From the NCBI RefSeq assembly GCF_023898315.1, contig NC_064621.1, forward strand, positions 18,722,501 through 18,786,500: a DNA stretch of 64,000 bases, read 5' to 3'. How positions within the stretch are numbered: position 1 is the first letter of the stretch; the number at the start of each line of letters is the position of its first letter. A program made the translations under genes and the position numbers. Of this stretch, positions 1 through 11,997 are shown in pieces. This stretch comes from Schistocerca nitens (lineage: Eukaryota > Arthropoda > Insecta > Orthoptera > Acrididae). The notes below the pieces were generated by a model. It searched no databases. It worked only from the letters and a program-made list of their open reading frames with translations, and was not told the DNA's origin.

Positions 1-3000
1 GAACCATTTTTTTGTGGTCCGATGCTTGGATCTATGAGTATCCACACACACTTGTGACCTCTACTCCAAAACACAGAATAAAACCACTCCTGCCAGACAA
101 TTACCGCAGACAGTAACACAGATCAGTGATCTGGGTCGGAACTAGTGTGATTCAGCCTCTCGATTAAAAAGAAAATTCGCCACTGTAAAGTATTTTTAAT
201 TAAATTGTCAGGCAGTATAATTCACGATAACACTTTGTCAACTCAGGTTTATCAGCGCAACGATATTGTTTAACTTCAGTCTTTTCTGCATCACCAAATT
301 TTACTAATCTGATCAAGTAAGCCTGGTACACAGCGTAATATGCAGAACAGCAGCCATGAACATTTCTTACTGCATTCCGGTTCTGTATAAATAAAGCTAG
401 TTATTTTTAATTACTGTGAGGTGCATGAATATTATGTCAGGTGTGATTGGTTTAAACAAAATGTTCGTTTTCGTCACCCAATAGACATTTCACATTCTTC
501 TGACCACGAGAAACAGTTTCATTGTTGGAAAAATATAAATTATTCAAAAATTATCATAGGAACAGTGCTACAGGAATTGTTATAATGCTACTTTCCTATG
601 ACATAGCTGCGTCTGCTTATTCGCCTATCGCGCCTCTGTAAGCGGCCCTCCCTGCAGAAAAATGAGTAGCTATAGCATTTTTTTAATACTTGCTGTACAC
701 CTTAACAGCTCAAGTTTTAACAGTGTTTTTCTTTTGCTGTATTCCTGAGCGAAAAATTTCAGGTTATGTTACGACATGACGAACTGGACCATCCCCTGAT
801 CAGTTGTACTACAGATGTATGTACTGGGTAGCTTTGAGTTGTTAATATCACACCAAAAAATCCAGTTTTAGAGTATAAAATTTCGGTTCCTGTCGCTAAT
901 TAAATATTGAAGGACATATTTCTGTAACTATCTGTGTCAGGTAATTACAGCTTAGTTTGATAAAATATCAAGTACATATGCAGTTGGTAACATCCCTGTT
1001 TATGGTACGCAATACTCAGTATCCATCAACTGTTTCTCTTCGTGTATCTCCGGCAACAACAACACCAATAAAATTTAGCAGATGAATGTTCTGACAACAG
1101 TTTGAATTTCCAGGTAGCTAATTATCCAGTATGTAAAGGCTGTGATCTATGTTTAATACCATATTAATCTACAGCGTGTATTGTAATATATGCTGAAGTC
1201 TTATTTGAGAGAATAAATACCGGGCACAGAAATTCATCTCCATGTTCAATGGACACAAAATATTGGCAAGGTACCACACTCAGATGTGCTGATGAACCAA
1301 CTGTCAATGGGTGGATGTAGGACTCATCTGTATGCTACCTCAACCATCTCACCCACCTCCAGTTGCCTGTAGCACATTCATTGTTATCCTGTATGAGGTT
1401 CATGCTCAAGGGCACATCCAGTGCACAAGCTATTTATTGATGTTCTGTGTGCACCAGAAGCCCAATCATTGCCATTATAGGGAAGCAATCTACAATTTTT
1501 AATTAACTCTAGTGAAGGTTCTCATGTCTTGCTAGGGCTGTAACCGTTGTGTATCTAGACTGATTCTTTTTATTGTATAGTCTCAGTAGTTTTTAGTCTG
1601 TGTCAAAGCCCTTCGACAATTGTAGTCCATGATCTCGAAACCAGTTGGAGAATATTTATCCACACAAGTGACATATCATTTGCTCCTCCCCCCCCTCCCC
1701 CCCTGCCGCCCCCCCCTCCCCACGCCAATCCCTCAGGCATTAGCTGCCTACCCTTGTGCTGTTGATAGGACTGTTTCGGGTAAATGTTGTAATGTTTGCA
1801 TAATTGCTCTGCTCACCCCACGTAGGATGGTTCACTGCAAGCCTCTCTGACCACTTGCCACACATCTCCACCATCAACCGTAGAGCACATTCATCCCTAA
1901 CTTTCACAACTGGTGACAGAGGCGCTGTTTGACACATGTACAGTGTAATTACACAAAATGTGAAATGGTGCACATGGTGCAGATGGAAATCTGCACTTTT
2001 CATGATGTAGCACCATTCTGCACGTGGTACTTAGGGGGACTGCTTGCTATGCATGTACTGAGCTGTAGTCTGTGAAGGCTGTATAGTGTGGAGGGGTGGA
2101 TAGTCACGACCCAAACAGTCGAGACTATTGTATTCATCACTTTTTAAAGACAATATTACTTTAACTTATTTGATTACAAACCTGTCTGCTGACTGAAATA
2201 CTAAAGAAATACACGAATAAATATTGATTTTTTATACAAAATGTGTATTTTTTTAGAAAAAAGAAATGAAGTTTGGCAACAAGTAAATAAAATAAGTTCT
2301 TATCTCCACCAGCAATGGTTCAGCTCTTGAAGAGAGAGTGTGCATGCAAGACTTAAATTTTCCTTTCTAAATATTTTTCTTTCCCAATAATATGCACCAG
2401 ATAGCTTTTTTTTCCTTCCACATTTTCATCAGCTTGTACGTCATTATGAAGACAGTTAAAATATACAGTAAATTTGTGGAAGTTCTGTCGACCCGGAACA
2501 ATGTATCATCTTGCAACAACAGAGCTCTGGGAGATCAACTGAACACCGCGATCTGGATCTAGGGCTGCTAACACAGTGTTAGGCGTCACTGCTGGCTATG
2601 CAGTAGGAAAGGACAGGAGCGTGGCATCACAGCTGGCTAGGGCACGTCATTCTGTGTTTGTAAACAGTTGAGCTCATCCCTAAGCATTGATGAAACACAC
2701 AGTATTCTGCTGCACAGAGCAGCTGCAACTTATCAGTCATAATGTTCTAATGTTAATGATATCTAATCAGAAGAATTTCACTGCTACCACAGCTGCAGCT
2801 GAATGGTAGTGTTCATACGTTGGACTTGGGTTCGATTACTAAAGACAGTACCAACGTAAACAGACACGCCTATAACTAAAATGTCATCATAAAAAATATT
2901 TGCACCAAGCTATGTGGCTCATGACAGTTATTGTTTATCCATCTAAACCCATTATAATAAAAATTTTGGGTTACATGTATAGGGTGGATTACTGTCACTA

Positions 3001-3476
3001 AAACAGACACGTGTGAAAGTATATGATAACAGAAGCGAAAATGTTCCAGTAAACATGGATCTGTACTCAAGTCATTTATAAGGTAACTTTTGATCTGTGG
3101 TTAGGAACTGCCAGAGACTTCAGTTTTGTCTTAGTACATCCAGAATCACCATCCCATTGTCTTTTTCGATAGCTAAAACGATGATTTCTGCTCTTAACTA
3201 GTAAATGACTGCCTTTTCTCTTCAAGAAAGAGTGTAACAGATTTAGTGATGTACTTCTTTGGCTGCTGATATTCCACTAATTAAATATATGACAGGCATA
3301 AATCTTTGAGAGATCATATCCATATAAGTATATAATTCTGGCAGTACCGGCCATGACCTTCTTCTTCTGTGAAGATGCACACATATTACCCGAACTCTTA
3401 TGGGACTTGGTAAGAATGTCTGTCTTCCACGAGTAGTGAGTGTGTTGGGTAGGGACACTACGAATGTAATGTGTGG
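1..3476. other. No gene recognised
   Basis: AT-rich sequence with only short chance reading frames and no recognisable protein motif on either strand. It holds a C-rich tract at about 1687-1717 and a fragment of a dispersed repeat near 1241-1312, listed separately. I see no splice-flanked conserved exon and no tRNA-like fold. Confidence 0.6.
1241..1312 (+). repeat. Fragment of a dispersed repeat of unknown class
   Basis: This stretch resembles 44138-44207. Both have a GGACACAA-type block followed about 40 bases later by CAGATGTGCTGAT. A third, reverse-oriented relic with the CATCAGCACACC core lies near 44725-44750. Class and ends are unknown. Confidence 0.35.
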
Positions 3477-3825
3477 ACGTATAAGGTGAGAATGTGGGTC
3501 TCGCGGGAGGCGTGCACGAGATAGTCCCGCAGTCGCACTATCCTCTGTGCCCTGGTGGCTCAGAATGCTGTAATTTTTGACTGCAATTATCTGTCACCTT
3601 ATTTATGTCATTTCATTGTAGCCATTTTTGTTACTGTTTTGTGGAATAAAAAAAAAAAGATGGATAGAGCGTCTACCATGTAACCAGGAGATCCCGGGTT
3701 CGAGTCCCGGTCGGGGCACACATTTTCACCTGTCCCCGTTGATATATATCAACGCTCGTCAACAGCCGAAGGTATTAATTTATAATTCTAATTATGTGTT
3801 TCTTTTGTTACATATGTTGTAAGAG
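3477..3825 (+). mobile_element. tRNA-derived SINE, interrupted
   Basis: This is a short retroposon with a tRNA-like head. The B box GGTTCGAGTCC is at 3697-3707, inside a stretch that reads as the T arm of a tRNA. The half with the A box (GTGGCTCAGA, about 3555-3564) is upstream, and a 90-bp insertion separates the two. The tail with the TTGATATATATCAACG palindrome follows the B box. The layout matches a SINE type I remember from locust genomes, but this is memory and not a search. The ends are approximate and no target duplication was established. It is not a working tRNA gene, because the boxes are split. Confidence 0.7.
3567..3658 (+). mobile_element. Short poly(A)-tailed insertion inside the SINE
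   Basis: About 90 bases separate the two promoter boxes of the surrounding SINE. They end in GGAATAAA run into eleven A residues, which looks like a polyadenylation signal fused to a tail. This suggests a 5'-truncated retrocopy of some transcript. The source transcript is not recognised and the target duplication is at best very short. Confidence 0.5.
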
Positions 3826-5439
3826 AAAAATTGCAGTTGCTCTTCCTATTGAACTCAATACATTCCAGGATTAACTTTACCATAAAAGTTGCAGCGGATG
3901 GAGGACTCCCCTTTCTTGATGATCTAGTTAAAAGGAAAGCAGGGGGCACCCCGGGTCATGGAAGGTACTGAGAAAGCACACTGACTTGTATTAACACGAC
4001 ATCAGCTTCCACCAACTGATGCAGAGTGTCTTGGCAATGACCTAGAACACTGTGAGACCATTTTTCATAAGAACAGCTATGCAGAACAACAAATTCATTG
4101 AACACTACACCTAACAACATTAGTGCAGCCATGGGAAACAATATGAACCTTTAAATACTGCAGTCATTGTGTACCACATACTGGAGCATTATCTGGAAAA
4201 ATTAGATAGATTCTAACAAGATACCACGCTAAAATAGTTTTCTGCCCACCCATAAAAAATGTACTACTTGGTAGTGCGAATTAAAACCACATGCTAATAC
4301 ATTGGAACAAAGCAGTCATACAAGGGTTAATACCTGTTTCTAATTATCTATGAGAAAGAGAACGTGTATCCCCAAAGTATACACTCATCATTTTTCCAAA
4401 GATGGCACACTGTTCATTTAAGTAGAGACAGGTGACTTTTTGTGTCACAAAATTTCCAGTTTCAGTTCCAGTCAATTAGCTGAGAGTTTGGTGACCTACA
4501 CACGAAGAAACCAACTGAGCTGCATTGAAATGCACCCAAAGGTTGGCATTTATTAATCTGCAAGACAATATCGCATGATTCATATGCAAGTAAGAAAGAA
4601 ATTTTCTGCAGGGAGAGAGAGACAGGGCGGGGATTATAAGAGTGTAGATGGTTCATGATATTACTTATATAATAAGAATGAATTATAAACCACTGGATGA
4701 AATTTTAAACTTTGATACATTTCCAAAGATATTTATATACACATAATACATAACAGTCCACTGATCAGGAAATAATATACAAACATAATGAAACAGGAAA
4801 GTGAGGGAGGAAGGAGAACCTTCCTGCTTGATAGAAAATGAAAGGCAAGTAAAAGTGATGATAGAAAAATGTAAGTGCCATGGAGATTTTAAAAGTACGT
4901 TATATTTGATTATTCCATACAAAGTACTTTTATTTAATACAATACAACAAAAAGCAGGTGCACTGCACTATTTTCCCATTGACAGACAGTTCACAGCACC
5001 AAATACAGAAGAGAACACATCGTTTTTTAATTTTGCTAAACAGGCGAAGGTGGAGATTAAACCCAAATATCCAACTTCTGAGGTGATAACAGAATTCAGA
5101 AATTGCTGAGAAAGCAGAGGTTATTGAACCCTCAGTTCAAAAAAGAACAAGGAAATGTCAGTAGGCAAACGTTAGTAGAAATTTGTGGCTCTATAAATAT
5201 AACGATGCACGAATCAAACAACAACGTCTCTCTGTCACACCTTGGCAAATGATCTAGCCAAGAACCCCTGCTTCGACAGTAGTTCCTTACTTAGCTTGCA
5301 TTCATCACAAATTTTTTGCCCAGTGCAAAGTGTCAAGTGACTGGAAAAAGCACAAGTGACTCCTGCATCAAAGAAGGTATCCACAAAATTACAGGCAAAC
5401 ATCCTTGATATTGGTTTGCTGCAGAATTTTTGAGCATAT
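3826..5439. other. No gene recognised
   Basis: A-rich sequence. The longest reading frame (4801-5109, plus) is lysine- and glutamate-rich with no family resemblance and no splice or start context. I see nothing else to annotate. Confidence 0.55.
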
Positions 5440-6177
5440 TCTAAGTTCAAATACAATAGAGAGAGAAAATATTCTGTCTGAAAATCAGCACAGTTTTAGA
5501 AAGAATCGCTCATGTGAAATTAAGCTGCCCTTTTCTCACATGATATCCTGTGAACCATGAATGAAGGGCAACAGGAAGATTCCATATCCCGAGATCTGCA
5601 AAAAGTGTTTGACACAGTGCCACTGCTGACTGGATGTAAGACAAACTTATGGTAAGACTCTCTCTCTCTCTCCCTCTCTCTCGGGGAGTCTTCTAGGAAA
5701 ATGTAGTTCATCTATAAAGGAGACCATGTGTACAACTTTGGTATGATGCATTCTTGAGTACTGCTCAAATGTTGGGGTCCCAGCCAGGTCAGATCAAAGG
5801 AAGAAACTTGGGCATTCAAATGCATGCTGCTAGATTTGTAATCGACTGGTTCAGTCGACATGACAGTACTGGGATACATTTTGTGAACTCAAATAAAAAT
5901 CCCTAGAGGGAAGCCAAAATTCTTTTCGCGAAAAACTATTGAGAAAATTTAGGAAACCGGCATTTGCAGCTGACTGCAGTACCGTTCTTGCCAGCACACA
6001 TTTTGTTTAGTGACCACAAAACAAGATAAGAGAAATTAGAGCTTGTACTGTGGCGTAAAGACAATGTTTCCCTCATTTTGTTTGCGAGTGGAATGGGAAA
6101 GGGAATGGTGTAGCGGTACAAGGTACCATCCATCATGTAGCATATGGTGGTTTGCAGCATACGTATGTAGATGTAGA
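5440..6177 (+). mobile_element. Decayed 3' fragment of a CR1-type LINE
   Basis: Broken reading frames give reverse-transcriptase fragments: a block like ENQHSFRKNRSCE near 5480-5530, remains of the F-D motif region near 5590, and thumb-domain remains such as SILEYCSNVG near 5750-5780. The end resembles other CR1-type copies, with GTAGCGGTACAAGGTACC-like sequence followed by short TGTAGA repeats at about 6165-6177. No open frame survives. It is much older than the copies at 6835 and 35107 and may belong to a different subfamily. Confidence 0.7.
5658..5682. repeat. CT/GA microsatellite
   Basis: Near-perfect CT dinucleotide repeat inside the decayed LINE. It produces the arginine/glutamate-repeat reading frame on the minus strand, which is not a gene. 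Confidence 0.85.
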
Positions 6178-6834
6178 TTAGAGACTCATCATAAGCTTCG
6201 ACTGGAGAAATATAGGAAAGGTAACTGTATTGCTGCACTCCAAAAAGTTCAGAACACAAATTGTAATGTTTTAAAGAATTATTCCAGCCATGGCCAAGCG
6301 AGAGGGGCCAGTTTGGCGATGTGCTAATTAAGTAAGCCACTGGGCAATACTGTTAGCGTCACATCAAAACCATCATGGCCAGACAGGGTTTCCGACACCA
6401 TTCACGGCCAAAGCATATCAAACAACTAACACCATAACACAGTTTGATCAAGACTGAAAAAACATTTTGTAACTTCGGACTACTTGCATGCTACAAATAA
6501 ACTCACAAGCTGCAAATTTAGCCAGGCCTAGTGCAGAGTGAGCTGGGAGAAGTTGACAGGACTCGTGATTGAGAGCAAACCCACTTGTCCGCTCCCCCCC
6601 CCCCCCCTGCCACCGCCCGTGTGTGGCCAGGAACTCTGAGGAACTTCTGCCGATGGACTGCAGTCAATGATCCGGCTGGAGGAGACGTGCCCTTGCAGCC
6701 TCCTAGACGTCATCAGCCGCTGTCCTGTCTACCCCTCGTGGGTAGCATTACTGCATTTACTAGGCAATCTTGTATTTTAATAACCGTTTAAATTTTGTGT
6801 CGATTTGTTTGTGCTGTCTGTAGATTAGTTCAGA
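6178..6834. other. No gene; GC-rich stretch with a C run
   Basis: Positions 6535-6730 are clearly more GC-rich than the surroundings and hold a C run at about 6593-6607. A similar GC-rich stretch follows the CR1 LINE at 10704-11030, so the LINE may have landed inside one GC-rich unit. No coding signature. Confidence 0.45.
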
Positions 6835-6859
6835 CGTTCTTTGCACAACAGTTTTTAGC

Positions 6860-7309
6860 ATGGATAGGGACTGCAACTGCTGTGTTCGGATGCAGGCTGA
6901 GTTGGCATCCCTTCGCTCCCAGCTTCAGGCAGTGTTGGCTTCGGTCACACAGCTTGAGGCTATTGCCAATGGGCATCACCGTGGGGGTCCGGATGGGGGT
7001 TTGTCGGGGACGGCCGGCTCGTCCCACGCATCCCCCGATCGGACTACGACTATGGCTGCCCGGGATACTGCCCACACTGAGGCTGACCCCTCACCTGTGG
7101 TAGAGTGGGAGGTCATCTCGAGGTATGGCAGGGGACGAAAGACATTCCGGAGGGCTGAACGGAAGGCCTCTCCAGTTTGTCTGACGAACCGGTTTCAGGC
7201 TCTGTCTCCGGCTGATATGTTCGGCTGGAGATGGCTGCTTGACCTGTTCCAGAGGTTGCCCCTCAGTCTGCAAGATCCGGGCGGTCACAGAGGGTGGGCT
7301 TACTGGTAG
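6860..7309 (+). pseudogene. LINE ORF1 head: CXXC motif and coiled coil
   Basis: The frame starts MDRDCNCCVRMQAELASLRS: a small cysteine cluster followed by a leucine-heptad segment (residues about 11-40) likely to form a coiled coil. A low-complexity proline/threonine linker follows. The matching head in the copy at 35563 starts MCRDCGCCERTQGELATLRG, so the cysteine cluster and coiled coil are conserved. In this copy a frameshift near 7280 separates the head from the SGNH domain, which continues in the frame starting at 7294. The likely role is oligomerisation and binding of the element RNA, inferred from other CR1 ORF1 proteins. Confidence 0.7.
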
Positions 7310-8631
7310 TTGGGAGCTCCAACGTCAGGCGCGTAATGGGGCCTCTTAGGGATATGGCAGCAAGAGAGGGGAAGAAAACCAATGTGCACTCCGTGTGCAT
7401 ACTGGGGGGAGTCATTCCAGATGTGGAAGGGGTCCTTCCGGATTCCATGAAGGGTACAGGGTGCACCCATCTGCAGGTGGTCGCTCATGTGGGCACCAAT
7501 GATATGTGTCGCTATGGATCGGAGGAAATCCTCTCTGGCTTCCGGCGGCTATCTGATTTGGTGAAGACTGCCAGTCTCGCTAGCGGGATGAAAGTAGAGC
7601 TCACCATCTGCAGCATCGTCGACAGGACTGACTGCGGACCTTTGGTACACAGCCGAGTGGAGGGTCTGAATCAGAGGCTGAGACGGTTCTGCGACCGTGT
7701 GGGCTGCAGATTCCTCGACTTGCGCCATAGGGTGGTCGGGTTTCGGGTTCCGCTGGATAGGTCAGGAGTCCACTACACGCAGCAAGCGGCTACACGGGTA
7801 GCAGGGGTTGTGTGGCGTGGACTGGGCGGTTTTTTTAGGTTAGATGGCCTCGGGCAAGTACAGAAAGGGCAAAAGCCTCAAAGCGTGCGGGGCAAAGTCA
7901 GGACATGCGGGGACCAAGCAGCAATCGGTATTGTAATTGTAAACTGTCGAAGCTGGATTGGTAAAGTACCGGAACTTCAAGCGCTGATAGAAAGCACCGA
8001 AGCTCAAATCGTTATAGGTACAGAAAGCTGGCTGAAGCCAGAGATAAATTCAGCCGAAATTTTTACAAAGGCACAGACGGTGTTTAGAAGGGATAGATTG
8101 CATGCAACCGGTGGTGGCGTGTTTGTCGCTGTTAGTAGTTTATCCTGTAGTGTAGTAGAAGTGGACAGTTCCTGTGAAATATTGTGGGTGGAGGTTACAC
8201 TCAGCAACCGAGCTAGGTTAATAATTGGCTCCTTTTACCGACCTCCCGACTCAGCAGCATTAGTTGCAGAACAACTGAGAGAAAATTTGGAATACATTGC
8301 ACATAAATTTTCTCAGCATATTATAGTCTTAGGTGGAGATTTCAATTTACCAAATATAGACTGGGACACTCAGATGTTTAGGACGGGTGGTAGGGACAGA
8401 GCATCGAGTGACATTATACTGAGTGCACTATCCGAAAATTACCTCGAGCAATTAAACACAGAACCGACTCGTGGAGATAACATCTTGGACCTACTGATAA
8501 CAAACAGACCCGAACGTCTCGACTCTGTAAGTTCAGAACAGGGAATCAGTGATCATAAGGCCATTGCAACATCCCTGAATATGGAAGTTAATAGGAATAT
8601 AAAAAAAGGGGGGGAAGGCTTATCTGTTTAG
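7294..8631 (+). CDS. LINE protein: SGNH-hydrolase-like domain fused to APE endonuclease
   Basis: 445 residues in one open frame. Residues about 1-175 form an SGNH/esterase-like domain: GSSN near residue 7, GTND near residue 67 and the final DRSGVHYT block carrying the histidine near residue 158. CR1-type ORF1 proteins are known to carry such esterase domains. From about residue 210 an APE-type endonuclease follows, with NCRS, the TESWL block near residue 245, GGDFNLPNIDW near residue 350 and the SDH block near residue 428. The two parts are joined in frame through a run of seven T at 7830-7836, unlike copy 2, where the run has six. The frame ends early at a frameshift in an A/G run near 8610, before the RT. 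It would act in target-primed reverse transcription if expressed. Confidence 0.82.
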   Translation: MGLLVVGSSNVRRVMGPLRDMAAREGKKTNVHSVCILGGVIPDVEGVLPDSMKGTGCTHLQVVAHVGTNDMCRYGSEEILSGFRRLSDLVKTASLASGMKVELTICSIVDRTDCGPLVHSRVEGLNQRLRRFCDRVGCRFLDLRHRVVGFRVPLDRSGVHYTQQAATRVAGVVWRGLGGFFRLDGLGQVQKGQKPQSVRGKVRTCGDQAAIGIVIVNCRSWIGKVPELQALIESTEAQIVIGTESWLKPEINSAEIFTKAQTVFRRDRLHATGGGVFVAVSSLSCSVVEVDSSCEILWVEVTLSNRARLIIGSFYRPPDSAALVAEQLRENLEYIAHKFSQHIIVLGGDFNLPNIDWDTQMFRTGGRDRASSDIILSALSENYLEQLNTEPTRGDNILDLLITNRPERLDSVSSEQGISDHKAIATSLNMEVNRNIKKGGEGLSV

Positions 8632-8922
8632 CAAGAGTAATAGAAGGAAGATTTCAGACTACCTAACAGATCAAAACGAAAATTTCTGTTCCGACACTGA
8701 CAATGTTGAGTGTTTATGGAAAAAGTTTACGACAATTGTAAAATGCGTTTTAGACAGGTACGTGCCGAGTAAAACTGTGAGGGACGGGAAAAACCCACCG
8801 TGGTTCAAAAACAAAGTTAGGAAGCTACTGCGAAAGCTAAGAGAGCTTCACTCCAAGTTTAAACGCAGCCAAAACCTCTCAAACAGAAGCTAAACGATGT
8901 CAAAGTTAGCGTAAGGAGGGCT

Positions 8923-10684
8923 ATGCGTGAAGCGTTCAGTGAATTCGAAAGTAAAATTCTATGTACCGACTTGACAGAAAATCCTAGGAAGTTCTGGTCT
9001 TACGTTAAATCAGTAAGTGGCTCGAAACAGCATATCCAGACACTTCGGGATGATGATGGCATTGAAACAGAGGATGACACGCGTAAAGCTGAAATACTAA
9101 ACACCTTTTTCCAAAGCTGTTTCACAGAGGAAGACCGCACTGCAGTTCCTTTTCTAAATCCTCGCACAAACGAAAAAATGGCTGACATCGAAATAAGTGT
9201 CCAAGGAATAGAAAAGCAACTGGAATCACTCAACAGGAAAGTCCACTGGACCTGACGGGATACCAATTCGTTTCTACACAGAGTACGCGAAAGAACTTGC
9301 CCCCCTTCTGACAGCCGTGTACCGCAAGTCTCTAGAGGAACGGAAGGTTCCAAATGATTGGAAAAGAGCACAGGTAGTCCTAGTCTTCAAGAAGGGTCGT
9401 CGAGCAGATGCGCAAAACTATAGATCTATATCTCTGACGTCGATCTGTTGTAGAATTTTAGAACATGTTTTTTGCTCGAGTATCATGTCGTTTTCGGAAA
9501 CCCAGAATCTACTCTGTAGGAATCAACATGGATTCCGGAAACAGCGATCGTGTGAGACCCAACTCCCTTTATTTGTTCATGAGACCCAGAAAATATTAGA
9601 TACAGGCTTCCAGGTAGATGCTATTTTCCTTGACTTCCGGAAGGCGTTCGGTAGAGTTCCGCACTGTCGCCTGATAAACAAAGTAAGAGCCTACGGAATA
9701 TCAGAACAGCTGTGTGGCTGGATTGAAGAGTTTTTAGCAAACAGAACACAGCATGTTGTTATCAATGGAGAGACGTCTACAGACCTTAAAGTAACCTCTG
9801 GCGTGCCACAGGGGAGTGTTACGGGACCATTGCTTTTCACAATATATATAAATGACCTAGTAGATAGTGTCGGAAGTTCCATGCGGCTTTTCGCGGATGA
9901 TGCTGTAGTATACAGAGACGTTGCAGCATTAAAAAATTGTAGCGAAATGCGGGAAGATATGCAGCGGATAGGCACTTGGTGCAGGGAGTGGCAACTGACC
10001 CTTAACATAGACAAATATAATGTATTGCGAATACATAGAAAGAAGGATCATTTATTGTATGATTATATAATAGCGGAACAAACACTGGTAGCAGTTACTT
10101 CTGTAAAATATCTGAGAGTATGCGTGCGGAACGATTTGAAGTGGAATGATCATATAAAATTAATTGTTGGTAAGGCGGTTACCAGGTTGAGATTCATTGG
10201 GAGAGTCCTTAGAAAATGTAGTCCATCAACAAAGGAGGTGGCTTACAAAACACTCGTTCGACCGATACTTGAGTATTGCTCAACAGTGTGGGATCCGTAC
10301 CAGATCGGGTTGACGGAGGAGATAGAGAAGATCCAAAGAAGAGCGGCGCGTTTCGTCACAGGGTTATTTGGTAACCGTGATAGCGTTACGGAGATGTTTA
10401 GCAAACTCAAGTGGCAGACTCTGCAAGAGAGGCGCTCTGCATCGCGGTGTAGCTTGCTCGCCAGGTTTCGAGAGGGTGCGTTTCTGGATGAGGTATCGAA
10501 TATATTGCTTCCCCCTACTTATACCTCCCGAGGAGATCACGAATGTAAAATTAGAGAGATTCGAGGCTTTCTGGCAGTCGGTCTTCCCGCAAACCATACG
10601 CGACTGGAACAGAAAAGGGAGGTAATGACAGTGGCACGTAAAGTGCCCTCCGCCACACACCGTTGTGTGGCTTGCGGAGTATAA
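8923..10684 (+). pseudogene. LINE reverse transcriptase, frameshifted
   Basis: Two frames carry it. 8923-9255 holds the EN-RT linker (FWSYVKSVSGSK block). 9317-10684 holds the polymerase: NYRSISLTSICCRILEH fingers, QHGFRKQRSCETQ, FLDFRKAF (palm aspartate), GVPQGSVTGPLLF, RLFADDAVVY catalytic box, then the thumb with SVKYLRV, FIGRVLRKC and STVWDPYQ. A frameshift near 9240 lies between them, in a segment whose shifted frame reads STGPDGIPIRFYTEYAKELA. All catalytic aspartates of the palm remain. The residue string continues almost to the 3' tail, so there is very little 3' UTR, as in related copies. Confidence 0.85.
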
Positions 10685-10703
10685 ATGTACATGTAGATGT
10701 AGA

Positions 10704-11936
10704 CCGGGCCGCTGATAGTCGGCACTGAACATCCGGTGTCAACTGCTGCAGCGAACCACGCGACGTGGGTACCACGAGTACGGGGGAGGGGGGGGGGGGC
10801 TGCACAGCTGGCAGAACTAGAACTCCAGAGGGCCTGGGCGAACAGCATTTGTTCTTCACCCACTGGTGGCTCACACACCGCCGCAGCAGCTGCTCCCCTT
10901 GAATCAGGACGACAGACGTCACACGTGCCATTGGGATTTCAGCACATTCTGCAACCAGCTGCATTAGCGCGCACACGGGTGGTCCCAGGGGACAGTTGGC
11001 ACACTGTGCAAGGCTACTAGAAATGCTATCACTGTTTTGCTATACACTCCAGCATAAATCTGCTCCCTGCCTCAACATTTCTCTACCCATCCTGACACAC
11101 AGCAGGCCAGAACAGACCGAGTCGTTAAGAGTATTTTCTTCGAAGGAACAGCTTCAGCATTTGTCTTAAGTAATGGCCAGATGGTTATTTGAAAACCACT
11201 ACACCCAAATGACATGTCAGTGCCATAACAAATGTTCTACCTAACTAAATAAAACTAAGGTGAAGGACAGCTACAGACCAGTGAGAAAAAGAAAGAGATG
11301 TGGAGTAAGTTACAATGAAAAAATAAATTACCATTAAAGAGAAAATGCTTTACAACTAAACAGATATGTAACAGAGCGGCAAAGCCGAGGTGATGAGGGA
11401 AGACTAATTTATCTAAATAGATTAAAAGTCTATATGTATGATGTCAGTCATAAACTAGAAATTCAGTCACTGTCTCATTCTCTTGCCCAGCTATCCAACA
11501 CGTCAGTCATACTTCTGTCTAAAGAAAACAAGTTTTGGCACTGAATTGCTATTATCCCTTATCGTAGCCCAAAATCTCATCTATTCCTGCAACATGCTGA
11601 CATTATCTCCTGCAATACTGCTCTAAGTGGCCTATTGCTTAGTCTGGTAACTACCAATTTTCCCGTCTTTCTTTGTTTTACTCAAGTACTTACAAAATGA
11701 TAAATAAAACTGCATGTGCAACACACACTGTCTCATTTCCCTTCATTGGCCTCACACCCTTTCCAAAATTCCTACATATGATAAATATGAATCAATTTCC
11801 TGGCGTGCTATACACAAGGTAAGTAGAGGTAGAAGAACATTATCAGTTTCGAGTCTTGTTGTGCATCCTCTGCATTTCCCAGAAATATTTTCTATTTAAA
11901 TTATGACTACCCACTTCTCAAATAGACCATGAAAAG
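10704..11936. other. No gene recognised
   Basis: The first 330 bases are GC-rich with a G run at about 10788-10799 and yield overlapping frames on both strands that look like composition artefacts. The remainder is AT-rich. No conserved motif, splice pattern or repeat family recognised. Confidence 0.5.
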
Positions 11937-11997
11937 TTAACGATGAAAACAATCAATTTTTGATAAAATAATTTAATTCGATAGATAGTAGATCTTT

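Larger units (their letters stand above)
6835..10703 (+). mobile_element. CR1/L2-group LINE, copy 1 (SGNH ORF1, EN, RT)
   Basis: Nearly full-length non-LTR retrotransposon. In order it has an ORF1 with a CXXC-containing coiled-coil head, an SGNH-hydrolase-like domain, an APE-type endonuclease and a reverse transcriptase with an FADD catalytic box. It ends in short TGTAGA repeats (10685-10703) and not in poly(A), as is usual for CR1/L2-type LINEs. Compared with the copy at 35107, it has about four frameshifts: near 7280, near 8610 in a run of A and G, near 8890 and near 9240. The 5' end is uncertain. It is a different, moderately diverged subfamily member from the 35107 copy. Confidence 0.88.

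Noticed and set aside
3690-3715. tRNA gene
   Set aside because: A clear B box and T-arm-like sequence, but the A box half is 100 bases away behind an insertion, and no acceptor stem can form. It is a SINE.
4801-5109. 102-residue plus-strand frame as a host gene
   Set aside because: Lysine-rich, no family resemblance, no splice sites or promoter context. Typical of A-rich DNA.
6043-6340. Overlapping frames on both strands as genes
   Set aside because: They lie in a decayed CR1-type LINE and share no motifs in these frames.
10537-11020. Several overlapping frames of 90-140 residues
   Set aside because: Composition artefacts of a GC-rich stretch and the antisense of the LINE end.
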